A DNA stretch of 41,440 bases from Dactylosporangium sucinum (GCF_014647515.1 NZ_BMPI01000090.1:1-41440), one strand, 5' to 3'; positions 22,827 through 32,200 are shown, numbered from the stretch's first letter. Made by a program: numbers and translations. Notes: generated by a model not told the origin, from the letters alone.

Positions 22827-24005
22827 ATGGAGTTTCTGACGCCACCGGCCGACCACCCGGCCCGCGACCGGGTGCGGGCATGGCTGCGGGAGCACCCGCA
22901 TCCCACGCCGAGGCAGCTCGCCGAGTCCGGCTACGTGGCGCCGCACTGGCCGGCGCCGTACGGCCTCGACGCGGACCCGATGAGCCAGCTGGCCATCGAC
23001 GCCGAGTTGCGCGCGGCGCAGGTGGCCATGCCGGAGAACCCGATCGCGATCGGCTGGGCGGGGCCGACGATTCTCGCCGGAGGTACCGAGGCCCAGCGGG
23101 AGCGCTACCTGCGCCCGCTGCTGGCGGCGGAGGAGATCTGGTGCCAGCTGTTCAGCGAGCCCGGCCACGGCAGCGATCTGGCCAACCTGTCCACCCGTGC
23201 CGTCCGGGACGGCGAGCACTACGTGGTCAACGGCCAGAAGCTGTGGACGTCGGACGCGCACGTCGCGCACCTCGGCATCCTCATCGTCCGCACGGATCCT
23301 GATGCGCCCAAGCACAGGGGCATCTCGTACCTGATCTGCCCGATGGACACGCCGGGTATCACGATCCGCCCGGTGTACGACATGACCGGAACCTTCTACC
23401 TCAACGAGGTCTTCTTCGACGACGTGCGGATCCCTGCCGAGAACCTCGTCGGGGAGGAGAACAAGGGATGGCGCCTGGCCAAGGTCACGCTCGGCAACGA
23501 ACGCGTGTCCCTGTCGGGCGAAGGCGCGCTGTGGGGGCACGGACCCTCGGCGGCCGACCTCCTCGCCAAGGTGCGAGCGGCGAACCTGGACCTCGACCCG
23601 CTGCTTCGGCAGGAGCTCGCCAAGGTCTGGATCGAAGGCGAGGTGCTGCGCCTGATCCGGCTGCGCACGGTCACGGCCGCCGTCCAGGGACGCCCGCCCG
23701 GCCCGGAGGCGAGCATCCGCAAGGCGCTCTCGGACGAACACGGCCAGCACATCATGAACCTCGTGCGTGACCTCGCCGGCAGTCATGGCCTGGTGAAAGG
23801 GCACGACCCGTTCGGTTCGGACGACGCGAAGACGTGGGACCACGGCTTCTGCTTCGCGCCCGCCCTGACCATCGGGGGCGGCACCGCTCAGGTCCAGCGC
23901 AACATCATCGCCGAGCAGGTGCTCGGGATGCCACGAGAGCTCGATGTCGAGAAGGGCATGACGTGGTCGGAGGCCAGAAGCGCGGTCCTGGCGGCACAGC
24001 GATGA
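22827..24005 (+). CDS. Acyl-CoA dehydrogenase 1
   Basis: A 392-residue FAD-dependent dehydrogenase introducing a 2,3-double bond into an acyl-CoA. The middle-domain signature CQLFSEPGHGSDLANLSTRA (about 110-130) binds FAD/substrate, GQKLWTS follows, and the C-terminal helical domain has GNERVSL and GGGTAQVQRNIIAEQVLG. The ATG at 22827 follows GGAGAAG by 7 nt. It lies 17 nt after SDR1 and overlaps SDR2 by ATGA. With the second acyl-CoA dehydrogenase of the operon it could make a heteromeric enzyme, as do paired FadE proteins in actinobacteria. Alternatively it is an AtuD-like citronellyl-CoA dehydrogenase working alone. Confidence 0.92.
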   Translation: MEFLTPPADHPARDRVRAWLREHPHPTPRQLAESGYVAPHWPAPYGLDADPMSQLAIDAELRAAQVAMPENPIAIGWAGPTILAGGTEAQRERYLRPLLAAEEIWCQLFSEPGHGSDLANLSTRAVRDGEHYVVNGQKLWTSDAHVAHLGILIVRTDPDAPKHRGISYLICPMDTPGITIRPVYDMTGTFYLNEVFFDDVRIPAENLVGEENKGWRLAKVTLGNERVSLSGEGALWGHGPSAADLLAKVRAANLDLDPLLRQELAKVWIEGEVLRLIRLRTVTAAVQGRPPGPEASIRKALSDEHGQHIMNLVRDLAGSHGLVKGHDPFGSDDAKTWDHGFCFAPALTIGGGTAQVQRNIIAEQVLGMPRELDVEKGMTWSEARSAVLAAQR

Positions 24006-24934
24006 GCATCACCTTCGACGGGCGCGTGGCCGTCGTCACCGGCGCGGGCGGAGGACTCGGCCGCACCTACGCGCTGGAGCTCGCCAGGCGCGGAGCGGCG
24101 GTCGTCGTCAATGACCTCGGCGGGTCGCTCGACGGGGCGGGATCGAGCGCCTCCGCGGCCGACAAGGTCGTCGAGGAGATCCGGGTCGCCGGCGGCAGGG
24201 CCATCGCGGAGCACAGCTCGGTCGCGACCCCGCAGGGAGGAGCGGCGATCGTGGACGCGGCCCTGCGGGAGTTCGGCAGGCTCGACGTAGTGATCAACAA
24301 CGCGGGCATCCTGCGGGACCGCAGCGCCGGCAAGCTGAGCAGCGAGGACGTCGACGGGGTGCTCGACGTTCACCTCCGCGGCGCCTTCAACGTGTCGTTG
24401 CCGGCCTTCCGCGTGATGAAGGAGCAGCGGTACGGCCGGCTGCTGTTCACGACCTCCGTGGCCGGGCTGCTCGGCAACTTCGGCCAGGCGAACTACAGCG
24501 CGGCCAAGATGGGACTGGTCGGCCTGGCCAGCACCCTGTCCATCGAAGGTGAACGTTCGGGCATCCTGGCGAACTGCATCGCGCCCGTCGCCCTGACGAG
24601 AATGACCGAGGCGCTGATGCCGGCGGACTCCCGCGACGTCCTTCGCGCCGACTACGTCACCCCGTTGGCGGTGTACCTGGTCAGCGAGCAGTGCCAGGAG
24701 ACCCGGGAGATCTTCTCCGTCGGTGGTGGCCGCTACGCCCGCTTCTTCGTCGCGGTCACGCCAGGCATCCACGTCGGTGAGTCGACCCCGACGGTCGAGG
24801 ATCTTGCCGCGCGGCTCCCCGAGATCCGTGACCTCAGCGAACATCTCGTCCTGCGCGCCGCGGACGAGGAAGTTGCCCTGCTCGCCAAGTCTCTGCCCGC
24901 CAATCCTGTCGAAGGAGCGCACGCCAATGCGTGA
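24002..24934 (+). CDS. Short-chain dehydrogenase 2, (3R)-hydroxyacyl-CoA dehydrogenase of MFE-2 type
   Basis: A 310-residue SDR closely resembling the dehydrogenase domain of peroxisomal multifunctional enzyme 2. Visible features are TGAGGGLGRTYALELARRGA at the start, the NDLGGSLDG insertion after strand 2, NNAGILRD, and the active site TTSVAGLLGNFGQANYSAAK. A ~60-residue C-terminal extension follows the Rossmann core. It should oxidise a 3-hydroxyacyl-CoA to the 3-ketoacyl-CoA before thiolysis. It overlaps the preceding gene by 4 nt (ATGA) and the thiolase by 8 nt, so translation is coupled. Confidence 0.9.
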   Translation: MSITFDGRVAVVTGAGGGLGRTYALELARRGAAVVVNDLGGSLDGAGSSASAADKVVEEIRVAGGRAIAEHSSVATPQGGAAIVDAALREFGRLDVVINNAGILRDRSAGKLSSEDVDGVLDVHLRGAFNVSLPAFRVMKEQRYGRLLFTTSVAGLLGNFGQANYSAAKMGLVGLASTLSIEGERSGILANCIAPVALTRMTEALMPADSRDVLRADYVTPLAVYLVSEQCQETREIFSVGGGRYARFFVAVTPGIHVGESTPTVEDLAARLPEIRDLSEHLVLRAADEEVALLAKSLPANPVEGAHANA

Positions 24935-26075
24935 AGTCGTCATCGTCGAGGCCGCCCGCTCCGCCATCGGCAAGCGCAACGGCAGCCTCTCCCACCTGCA
25001 CCCGGTCGACCTGCTCGCGAACGTGCAGCGCGGCCTGTTCGACCGGTCCGGCATCGACCCGGCCGTCGTCGGGCAGGTGGTGGGTGGTTGCGTCACCCAG
25101 GTCGGGCGGCAGGCCGCGAACGTCACGCGCAACGCCTGGCTGGCCGCGGGCCTCCCGCTCGAGGTGGCCGGCACCACCGTCGATGCCCAGTGCGGCTCGT
25201 CGCAGCACGCCACCAGCCTCGCTCACGGTCTCGTGGCCTCGGGGATCGTCGATGTGGCGGTCGCCTGCGGCGTCGAGGCCATGAGCCAGGTCCCGATGGG
25301 CTCCTCCTACGCGCCCGGCCTCGGAACGCCGATGGAGTCGGAGTTGTACGGCTACCAGTGGACGTCGCAGTTCCAGGGGGCCGAGCTGATCGCGCAGCGC
25401 TGGGCGCTCAACCGCGAGGACCTCGACGCCTTCGCCGTCCAGTCGCAGCAGCAGGCCGCGGCTGCCTGGCAGGACGGACGCTTCGACTCGCAGATCATCG
25501 AGGTGTCGGGATGCACCCGTGACGAGGGGATGCGCGAGACGTCGATGGAAGGCCTGGCGGGCCTGCGCACCGTCATGGGCACCGACGACCCGGTCGTGGG
25601 TCCGGCCGGGGGACTGCACACCGCCGGGACGGCCTCGCAGATCTCCGACGGGGCCGCCGCCGTCCTGCTGATGACGGCGCAGCGGGCCCAGGAGATGGGC
25701 GTGCGGCCCCTGGCTCGCATCGTCGACACCTGCCTCGTGGGTTCCGACCCGGTGTCGATGCTCACCGGCCCGATCCCGGCGACGCAGCACCTGCTCAAGC
25801 GCAACGACCTGTCGATGTCTGAGGTCGGCGTCGTGGAGATCAATGAGGCGTTCGCTTCCGTCGTGCTGGCATGGCAGCGGGAGCTCGATGCCGATCCGGA
25901 CACCGTCAACCCGAACGGCGGTGCGATCGCGTTGGGCCACCCCCTCGGGGCCACCGGTTGCTTCCTGATCACCAAGACCGTTCACGAGTTGCAGCGCAGC
26001 GGCTCGCGCTACGGGCTCATCACGATGTGCTGCGGCGGTGGAATGGGCACCGGCACGCTGCTGGAGCGCTGCTGA
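24927..26075 (+). CDS. Acetyl-CoA acyltransferase (thiolase)
   Basis: A 382-residue thiolase that cleaves 3-ketoacyl-CoA with CoA. The nucleophile Cys89 is in VDAQCGSSQ. The base His is in NPNGGAIALGHPLGATG, the second active Cys in MCCGGGMGTG, and NEAF is kept in VVEINEAFASV. The ATG at 24927 has GAAGGAG 9 nt upstream, inside the end of SDR2. Length and motifs are standard for degradative thiolases. It completes a beta-oxidation set (two acyl-CoA dehydrogenases, hydroxyacyl dehydrogenases, thiolase) within this operon, with the hydratase supplied by the other operon. Confidence 0.93.
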   Translation: MREVVIVEAARSAIGKRNGSLSHLHPVDLLANVQRGLFDRSGIDPAVVGQVVGGCVTQVGRQAANVTRNAWLAAGLPLEVAGTTVDAQCGSSQHATSLAHGLVASGIVDVAVACGVEAMSQVPMGSSYAPGLGTPMESELYGYQWTSQFQGAELIAQRWALNREDLDAFAVQSQQQAAAAWQDGRFDSQIIEVSGCTRDEGMRETSMEGLAGLRTVMGTDDPVVGPAGGLHTAGTASQISDGAAAVLLMTAQRAQEMGVRPLARIVDTCLVGSDPVSMLTGPIPATQHLLKRNDLSMSEVGVVEINEAFASVVLAWQRELDADPDTVNPNGGAIALGHPLGATGCFLITKTVHELQRSGSRYGLITMCCGGGMGTGTLLERC

Positions 26076-27214
26076 TGGCCCCGCTCGCCACGGACACGCT
26101 CGGGTTCGTGTTCACACCGGAGCAGGAGACGCTGCGCGACATCGTCCGGGCCTTCCTGAACGACAAGTGCTCGGAGGCGGACGTCCGCCGGCTCATGGCG
26201 TCCGGCGAGGGTTTCGACCGGGCGACCTGGTCGCAGCTGGCCGGGCAACTCGGGCTGACGGGCCTGGCCGTCCCGGAGGAGTACGGCGGCAGCGGATTCG
26301 GCTTCGTCGAGACCGCCATCGTCCTCGAGGAGCTCGGCCGGGCGCTGGCGCCCGTTCCCTACTTCGCGTCCGCGGTCCTGGCCACGCAGACGCTGCTGCA
26401 CAGCGGCGACGAGCGGGCGATGAAGGTTTGGCTCCCGCGCCTCGCCTCGGGAGAGACCATCGGGACGCTGGCGTTCAGCGACGCGAACGGCAACTGGAAC
26501 CTCGAGGCGCTCGCGACCACCGCCACGGCGCGCGACGGCAAGTGGGTCCTCGACGGCGTGACAAGCTTCGTGATCGACGGGCTCGCCGCGGACCTGATCC
26601 TGGCGATCGGCCGCACCCCGTCGGGGCCCTCGCTGTTCGCCGTAGCGGCCTCCGCGGCCGGCGTGCACCGCGAGGCGCTCGCCGCGCTGGACGAGACCAG
26701 GAAGCTTGCGCGGATCACCCTGGACGGCGTCGTCGCCGAACTCGTCGGCGATGAGGGCGCCGCGGGAACGACCCTGGAGCGGGTGCTGGACCTGGCCCTG
26801 GTCGGGCTCGCCGCCGACGCCGTCGGCGGGGCGCAGTTCCTGCTCGAACGGACCGTGCGCTACACGGGGGAGAGGTATCAGTTCGGGCGGCCGATCGGGG
26901 CGTTCCAGGCGGTCAAGCACCGCTGCGCGGAGATGCTGCTGGCGGTCGAGTCGGCGAAGACGGCCGCATACTACGGTGCGTTCGTCGCGGCCGGCCTCGA
27001 CGAGGAACTGCCGGTGATCGCCGCCCTGACGAAGGCGTACTGCACCGACGCGTACTTCAAGGTCGCCGGCGACGCGATCCAGCTGCATGGCGCGATCGGC
27101 TTCACGTGGGAGCACCCGGCGCATCTGTACTACAAGCGTGCGAAGAGCGCGCAGCTGCTCTTCGGGGCGCCCGCGCTGTGGCGCGAGCGGCTTCTGCAGC
27201 GACTGGGTGTGTGA
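26075..27214 (+). CDS. Acyl-CoA dehydrogenase 2
   Basis: A 379-residue acyl-CoA dehydrogenase of the FadE branch common in steroid and terpenoid clusters. The N-terminal helical domain contains LAVPEEYGGSGFGFVETAIV. The FAD-domain is divergent in the middle strand region, and the C-terminal motifs RYQFGRPIGAFQAVKHRCAE and QLHGAIGFTWEHPAHLYYKR are clear. The ATG overlaps the thiolase stop (TGATG). Such divergent subunits are often the non-catalytic or partner half of alpha2-beta2 acyl-CoA dehydrogenases, so pairing with the 22827-24005 product is likely but unproven. Confidence 0.9.
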   Translation: MAPLATDTLGFVFTPEQETLRDIVRAFLNDKCSEADVRRLMASGEGFDRATWSQLAGQLGLTGLAVPEEYGGSGFGFVETAIVLEELGRALAPVPYFASAVLATQTLLHSGDERAMKVWLPRLASGETIGTLAFSDANGNWNLEALATTATARDGKWVLDGVTSFVIDGLAADLILAIGRTPSGPSLFAVAASAAGVHREALAALDETRKLARITLDGVVAELVGDEGAAGTTLERVLDLALVGLAADAVGGAQFLLERTVRYTGERYQFGRPIGAFQAVKHRCAEMLLAVESAKTAAYYGAFVAAGLDEELPVIAALTKAYCTDAYFKVAGDAIQLHGAIGFTWEHPAHLYYKRAKSAQLLFGAPALWRERLLQRLGV

Positions 27215-27217
27215 CGG

Positions 27218-28000
27218 ATGCTCGACCTGACAGGTACCGCTTCCGTCGTCACGGGCGGGGCGTCCGGGCTCGGCGAGGCCACCGCGCGCCGGCTGGCCGG
27301 GCTGGGCGCAACCGTTGTGATCGTCGACCTGCAGCGTGAGCGCGGCGCGAAGGTGGCCGGCGATATCGGCGGGCGGTACGCGCACGCCGACGTGACCGAC
27401 GAGGACGCCGTGAGCGCGGCCGTCGAGCTGGCATCCGGACTCGCGCCCCTGCGGACCCTGGTGTGCGCGGCCGGCATCGGCGCGAGCCGGCGCGCCATCG
27501 GCCGGGACGGGGAGTACGACTCCGCGCTGCCCCTGGCGGAGTTCCGGCGGATCGTCGAGGTCAACCTGGTCGGCACGTTCAACTGCGCGAGGCTGGCCGC
27601 GACCGCCATGTCGCGGTTCGCGCCCGTCGACGATGACGGTCAGCGCGGCGCGATCGTGACGATCGCCTCCATCGCGGCCATGGACGGGCAGACCGGGCAG
27701 ACCGCCTACGGCTCGTCGAAGGCGGGAGTCTGCGGCCTGACGCTGCCGCTTGCGCGTGACCTGGCCGCCGTCGGCGTTCGCGTCAACTGCGTGGCCCCCG
27801 GCCTCTTCGACACGCCCATCTACGAGGGGCACCCGGATCCGGAGGCGTTCAAGGCGGCGTTGACGCGGGACACGCTGTTTCCGCGCCGGCTCGGGCGCGG
27901 CCCCGAGCTCGCGCAACTGGTCGTGGAGATCCTCACGAACGACTACCTCAACGGCGAGATCATCCGCATCGATGCCGGCACCCGGCTGCGCGCCAAGTAG
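27218..28000 (+). CDS. Short-chain dehydrogenase 3, 3-hydroxyacyl-CoA dehydrogenase (HSD10-like)
   Basis: A 260-residue SDR with TGGASGLGEATARRLAGLGA near the start, CAAGIG in place of NNAG, and the catalytic Ser/Tyr/Lys in IASIAAMDGQTGQTAYGSSK. The pattern, with PGLFDTPI and a C-terminus NGEIIRIDAGTR, matches HSD10/FadB2-type 3-hydroxyacyl-CoA dehydrogenases. It may oxidise the 2-methyl- or 3-hydroxyacyl intermediates of branched-chain beta-oxidation; AtuG-like by analogy. It starts 3 nt after the previous stop and is the last gene of the operon. Downstream are 134 bp without a gene, then operator 5. Confidence 0.9.
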   Translation: MLDLTGTASVVTGGASGLGEATARRLAGLGATVVIVDLQRERGAKVAGDIGGRYAHADVTDEDAVSAAVELASGLAPLRTLVCAAGIGASRRAIGRDGEYDSALPLAEFRRIVEVNLVGTFNCARLAATAMSRFAPVDDDGQRGAIVTIASIAAMDGQTGQTAYGSSKAGVCGLTLPLARDLAAVGVRVNCVAPGLFDTPIYEGHPDPEAFKAALTRDTLFPRRLGRGPELAQLVVEILTNDYLNGEIIRIDAGTRLRAK

Positions 28001-28111
28001 CCGGAGGGGCCGTGGAAGAACACCATCGCGTCGCTCTCGACCGCGCTCCTGGCGTACCGGGCTGACGGTGCACCCGGCGGCACCGGCTACCCGGCCGGGC
28101 CCGATTGGTCT

Positions 28112-28149
28112 GTGACAACGATGTTGCGCGCATGTTAGCGTATTGCTAA
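28112..28149 (+). promoter_or_regulatory. Promoter and operator 5 of the MFS transporter gene
   Basis: GTGACA (28112-28117), an 18-bp spacer and TAGCGT (28136-28141) repeat the -35/-10 geometry of the operator-2 promoter. The operator TTAGCGTATTGCTAA (28135-28149) covers the -10 box and is identical to operator 1. Confidence 0.8.
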
Positions 28150-28174
28150 GTCCGGCTCGGGTGGGAGGAACACC

Positions 28175-29476
28175 GTGAAGAGGTTCGGCGGCGTAGGGCT
28201 GACACCGGTCGTGGTGCTCTTCTCGTTGAAGATCCTGGACGAGATGAACGGCACGGCCTTCTCCGTGCTCACCCCGGCGATCAAGAGCGACTTCGGCTTG
28301 TCGATCACGGGCGTCACCTCGTTGTTCAGTGCCGGCGCGGCGGTCGGCTTCTTCGGTGGGCTCTGGATCGGATGGCTGGCGGACCGCAGGTCGCGGTTGG
28401 CGATAGCCCTGACCGGCGCTGCGCTCTGCGCGGGATTCACCCTCCTCACCGGGCTCGCGAGCAGCATCGCCCTGCTTGCCGTCGCGCGGCTCGGGGCGGG
28501 ACTCGGCAAGACCGTCAACGACCCCACGCACCGGTCCCTGCTGTCGGACTACTACGCCCCGGACGACCGCGGGAAGGTGCTGAGCCTGTACCTCAGCGCC
28601 GCGACGGTCGCCGGAATCCTCGTGCCGCTGCTCGCGGGCGGTCTGGGCTACGTGTTTGGCTGGCGGAACGTCTTCGTCATCATGGCGATCCCCCTCGTCG
28701 TCTGCGTCGTGCTCGCCGCCCGCCTGCTGCGCGAGCCGATCCGGGGAAGGTTCGAGCGGATCGCCGCCGGTGGCAGCGGCGAGGTGCTCGATGTCGAGGA
28801 ACGCCCGGTTCCGTTGCGCGAGGCGTGGCGAACGATGCGCCGGATCCCCACGCTGCGGACGCTCCTGCACTGCGTGCCCTTCGTCACGGTGTCCTTCGCC
28901 GGGCTGCTGACGCTGCTGTCGATCCAGTACAACGAGAGGTACGGGTTCAACGAGGCGCAGCTGGGGTTCCTGATCTCGGGTGCGAGCGTCGCCAACGTGT
29001 TCGGGCTGGCGCTGATCGGCAAGTGGGTGGGGCAGGACCCCCGCCGGGTGTACACCTCGTTCCGGCTCGCGATTCCGCCGCTGGCGCTGGGCTACCTCGT
29101 GATGGGTTTCGCGCCGAACGTCGGCATCAACCTGGTCGGTGTTCTCATCATCATGGTCTTTGTCGCGCCGCTGCTCATCGGCCCGGTCCTCGTGGTCGCC
29201 CTGGTGACTCCGCCGGCGCTGCGAGCGAGCGGGTTCGCCATTGCGACCTTCTACGAGCTGCCGGCCTTCTTCATCATCGTCGGCATCGGAGCCCTCGCCG
29301 ACGCCGCGGGGTTCGCGGTCGCGTTCGCTTCGATGATCGTGCCGCTTGCGATCGGTGCGGTGATCTTCCACCGAGGGTCCAAGACGGTGCTGGCCGACAT
29401 GGCCGCGATGCAGCAGGCCACGCTCGAGCGATCCGGGCAGCGCATGGTCGAGCAGCAGCAGGAGCCCGCTTCCTGA
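28175..29476 (+). CDS. Major facilitator superfamily transporter
   Basis: A 433-residue integral membrane protein with about twelve hydrophobic segments and the MFS loop signature between segments 2 and 3 (GGLWIGWLADRRSRL). It has a conserved acidic/charged first segment (LKILDEMNGTAFSVLTPAI) and a large central loop around residues 185-225. The GTG start at 28175 follows GGGAGGA by 6 nt. It stands alone under operator 5, so it is expected to be co-induced with the catabolic operons. As the glycosidases lack signal peptides, the simplest role is proton-coupled uptake of the glycoside. Export of a toxic alcohol is the alternative. Confidence 0.9.
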   Translation: MKRFGGVGLTPVVVLFSLKILDEMNGTAFSVLTPAIKSDFGLSITGVTSLFSAGAAVGFFGGLWIGWLADRRSRLAIALTGAALCAGFTLLTGLASSIALLAVARLGAGLGKTVNDPTHRSLLSDYYAPDDRGKVLSLYLSAATVAGILVPLLAGGLGYVFGWRNVFVIMAIPLVVCVVLAARLLREPIRGRFERIAAGGSGEVLDVEERPVPLREAWRTMRRIPTLRTLLHCVPFVTVSFAGLLTLLSIQYNERYGFNEAQLGFLISGASVANVFGLALIGKWVGQDPRRVYTSFRLAIPPLALGYLVMGFAPNVGINLVGVLIIMVFVAPLLIGPVLVVALVTPPALRASGFAIATFYELPAFFIIVGIGALADAAGFAVAFASMIVPLAIGAVIFHRGSKTVLADMAAMQQATLERSGQRMVEQQQEPAS

Positions 29477-29481
29477 CCGCG

Positions 29482-29517
29482 TCGTGCGGCGCGCGCTCCA
29501 GGTCGCGCGCCGCACGA
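29482..29517. terminator. Bidirectional terminator between MFS and rhamnosidase genes
   Basis: A 14-bp perfect stem (29482-29495 with 29504-29517) encloses an 8-nt loop CTCCAGGT. It starts 5 nt after the MFS stop codon and lies 40 nt beyond the stop of the convergent rhamnosidase gene, so it can serve both. Confidence 0.8.
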
Positions 29518-29557
29518 GCCCTGCCCGGCGACGGCCGTCGAGGCCGCCGGGGCGGCC

Positions 29558-32191
29558 TCAGCGGTCCCAGGGGCACTCGTAGCCGCGTGAGCCCGGAAAC
29601 TGGTCATGTACCGACCCGTCGGGCAGCTGAACCTGGGCCGTAGTGCCCGGTGGCACGGTGACGTCCAGCAGGAGCCGGCCGTCCCGGATCTCCCACGCGC
29701 TCACGATGCGCCCGTACGGGCTGTCGTGTTCCGCCCGCGCCCGGGTCAGCCCTCCGCCGGGTCGCGGACGGACCCGGAAGCGCCGGTAGCCGGGGGAGTC
29801 GGGCAGGCGGCGGATCCCTGCCACGTGCTCGTGAAGGAACGAGATGACCGCGCCCTTGCTGTAGTGGTTGAGCGACATGGGCTCGCCCACCTGGCCGGGG
29901 TCGCCGTCCCGCACGGGCGCCCAGTTCTCCCAGATCGTCGTCGCCCCCTGCGCCAGCATGTACAGCCACGACGGCGCTTCGTCCTGCAGCAGCAGGTCGT
30001 AGGCGACATCGAGGTGACCCGAGTCGGCCAGTACCGCCAGCAGCAGCGGCGTGGCCAGGAACCCGGTGCCGACGTGATTGCCCGCGTCCCGTACCAGCGC
30101 CGCCAGCCTGCCGGCCGTCTGGTCGCGCAGCGCCTCCGGGACGAGGCCGAAGGCGAGGGCACGTGCGTGGTTGGCCTGCGTGTCGGGAAGGAGGCGGCCG
30201 TCGTCGCCGATGAACTCGCGGCGCCAGGCGTCGAGCGCGCCGTCGGCGATCTGGCGACAGCGATCGGCCTCCGCGGCGTGCCCGAGGCGATCGGCGATCT
30301 GCGACAGGAGCGCCGCGGAGCGGTGCAGGTACGCCGTGGCCGCGGCGGAGGCGTCGTTGCGCTTCATGAAGACGGCGACCCGGTCCTCGCCGGGCTCGGT
30401 CCACTCGCCGAACTGGAATCCCGTGTCCCACAGGTACCGCTCGTGCGGCTCGGCGGGTCCGGTGCGGCGCGGGTGCCGCGCGTTGCGTGCCTGTGCCGCC
30501 GCCCAGCCGACCCAGGCGACCATCGAGGGGAAGGACTCCTCGAGGAGGCGGACATCCTCGTAGATGCGCCACATGTGCCAGGGCACGATGACGGAGGCGT
30601 CGCCCCAGCCGGCCGATCCGGTGAGGTACGCCTGCGACGTGTCGTGCGCGCCGTCGGACCCGTGCCCGTTCGGCACCACGTTGGGCACGCGACCGTCGGG
30701 CCACTGGTCCGCCCGCAGGTCCCGAAGCCACTTGGCGGTGAACCCGGCGACGTCGAACAGGAAGGCCGCGGTCGGCAGGTACAGCTGCCAATCCCCGGTC
30801 CACCCGGACCGCTCCCGCTGAGGGCAGTCGGTCGGGATGTCGCACATGTTGCCGCGCAGGCTCCAGACCGCGGCCTCGTGCAGACGGTTGAGGCGATCGT
30901 CGCTGCACGAGAACCAGCCGGTGCGTCGCAGGTCCGAGTGCACGACGATCCCGTCGACGTCCTCGGCCGCCAGGTCGCCCGCGAGTCCGTCCACCCGGAC
31001 GTACCGGAACCCGTGCGTCGTCAGCCGCGGCTCGAACACGTCGCCGTCCCTGCCGGCCGAGACGACCTCGTCCACCTGCCCCAGGGCGCGGAACACGCGG
31101 CCCCGGCCGGGGATGACCGGCCTGAGGTGCTCGAGGTCGACGTCGCCCGACGGGCCGAGACGCTCGCCGTGGGTCAGCGTGATTCGCGTTCCCGCCTCGC
31201 CGAGCTGCCGCAGCCGCACCCAGCCGTTGATGTTCTGGCCCAGGTCGACGACGTGGCGTGCCGGCCCGATCCGGGTGACGGCGGTGGGCGTGAGCGCCTC
31301 GATGCGCCGCACGTCGGGGGCGGCGGAGCTGCGTAGCCGGCCGTAGTCGTGCAGCGCCGGTCGAACGGGTCGCCAGCACGCCCCGGCGGGCTCGGATCCG
31401 TCACCGTTGTCGTCGCGGAAGTCGACGAACTGTCCCTCGATGAGATCGGCCGTGATGCTCGTCGGCCGGGACAGCCACGTTTCGTCGGTGTGTGCGAGCA
31501 CCTGGCCGTCGGCATGGATCTCCGCCAGGAAGGCGAGCTGCTGACCGAAGCAGTCGAAGTCCCGGGTGTAGCCGAGCTGGCCCCTGAACCAGCCGTCGGC
31601 GAGACGGGCGGTGACGTGGTTGCGGCCGGCGTTGAGGTAGCCGGTGACGTCGAAGGTCTGCACCTGCAGGTTCTTGCGGTAGGCGGTGAACCCCGGCGTG
31701 AGCTCCTGGTCGCCGACGCGCCGCCCGTTGAGGAACAGCTCGTAGAGCCCGTGCGCGGTCGCGTACGCGCGCGCGACTCGTGGCGCCCGCGGGAGGAGGA
31801 AGCTGTTGCCGACGACGTGCACGCGCCGCGCGCCGGGCGGGGCAAGCTCGTCCTCGGCCGGCGCGACCCAGGAAGCGGTCCAGTCGGCCGGGCCGATCAT
31901 CCCGGTCTCCCACCACGAGCTCGCCGACCACGGGCTTTCGCCGAGGTCGGTGCGGACCCGCACCCGCCAGTCGACCCGGGTGCGGGCCGGGATCCGCGGG
32001 CCGTCGTAGGGGACGAGCAGGTGAGCGGGCGAGAGCCGCCGGCCCGAGCTCCAGCCCCCCACCTCGAGCTCGTAGCCGTGCTGGGCGCTGGCACCCTCCG
32101 GCAGCCGCCACGACAGACGAGGCTGCGACTCGGTGGTGCCCAGCGGAGCGGTCAGGTGCTCGAAGCGCAGGTGCGACGGGCTCTCATACAT
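29558..32191 (-). CDS. Alpha-L-rhamnosidase 1 (GH78), cytoplasmic
   Basis: An 877-residue GH78 enzyme removing terminal alpha-L-rhamnose by inversion. N-terminal beta-domains include the rhamnosidase N-domain (about 135-240: ATAHGLYELFLNGRRVGDQE, LTPGFTAYRKN). The (alpha/alpha)6 catalytic domain carries DCPQRERSGWTGD (455-467) and QFGEW with Glu596, the usual acid region, and the C-terminal beta-domain begins HYSKGAVISFLHEHVAG. There is no signal peptide, so the substrate must enter the cell. The ATG at 32191 lies 9 nt from operator 6, with no ribosome binding site, suggesting a leaderless mRNA. It is a paralogue of the second GH78 gene here; the two may act on different rhamnose linkages. 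Confidence 0.95.
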   Translation of the reverse strand: MYESPSHLRFEHLTAPLGTTESQPRLSWRLPEGASAQHGYELEVGGWSSGRRLSPAHLLVPYDGPRIPARTRVDWRVRVRTDLGESPWSASSWWETGMIGPADWTASWVAPAEDELAPPGARRVHVVGNSFLLPRAPRVARAYATAHGLYELFLNGRRVGDQELTPGFTAYRKNLQVQTFDVTGYLNAGRNHVTARLADGWFRGQLGYTRDFDCFGQQLAFLAEIHADGQVLAHTDETWLSRPTSITADLIEGQFVDFRDDNGDGSEPAGACWRPVRPALHDYGRLRSSAAPDVRRIEALTPTAVTRIGPARHVVDLGQNINGWVRLRQLGEAGTRITLTHGERLGPSGDVDLEHLRPVIPGRGRVFRALGQVDEVVSAGRDGDVFEPRLTTHGFRYVRVDGLAGDLAAEDVDGIVVHSDLRRTGWFSCSDDRLNRLHEAAVWSLRGNMCDIPTDCPQRERSGWTGDWQLYLPTAAFLFDVAGFTAKWLRDLRADQWPDGRVPNVVPNGHGSDGAHDTSQAYLTGSAGWGDASVIVPWHMWRIYEDVRLLEESFPSMVAWVGWAAAQARNARHPRRTGPAEPHERYLWDTGFQFGEWTEPGEDRVAVFMKRNDASAAATAYLHRSAALLSQIADRLGHAAEADRCRQIADGALDAWRREFIGDDGRLLPDTQANHARALAFGLVPEALRDQTAGRLAALVRDAGNHVGTGFLATPLLLAVLADSGHLDVAYDLLLQDEAPSWLYMLAQGATTIWENWAPVRDGDPGQVGEPMSLNHYSKGAVISFLHEHVAGIRRLPDSPGYRRFRVRPRPGGGLTRARAEHDSPYGRIVSAWEIRDGRLLLDVTVPPGTTAQVQLPDGSVHDQFPGSRGYECPWDR

Positions 32192-32200
32192 CCGAGCACT

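Noticed and set aside
26009..29515. A 1168-codon open frame on the minus strand
   Set aside because: It is Arg/Gly/His/Asp-rich and low in normal hydrophobic patterns, and lies antisense to acyl-CoA dehydrogenase, SDR and MFS genes with clear motifs. It is a by-product of high GC.
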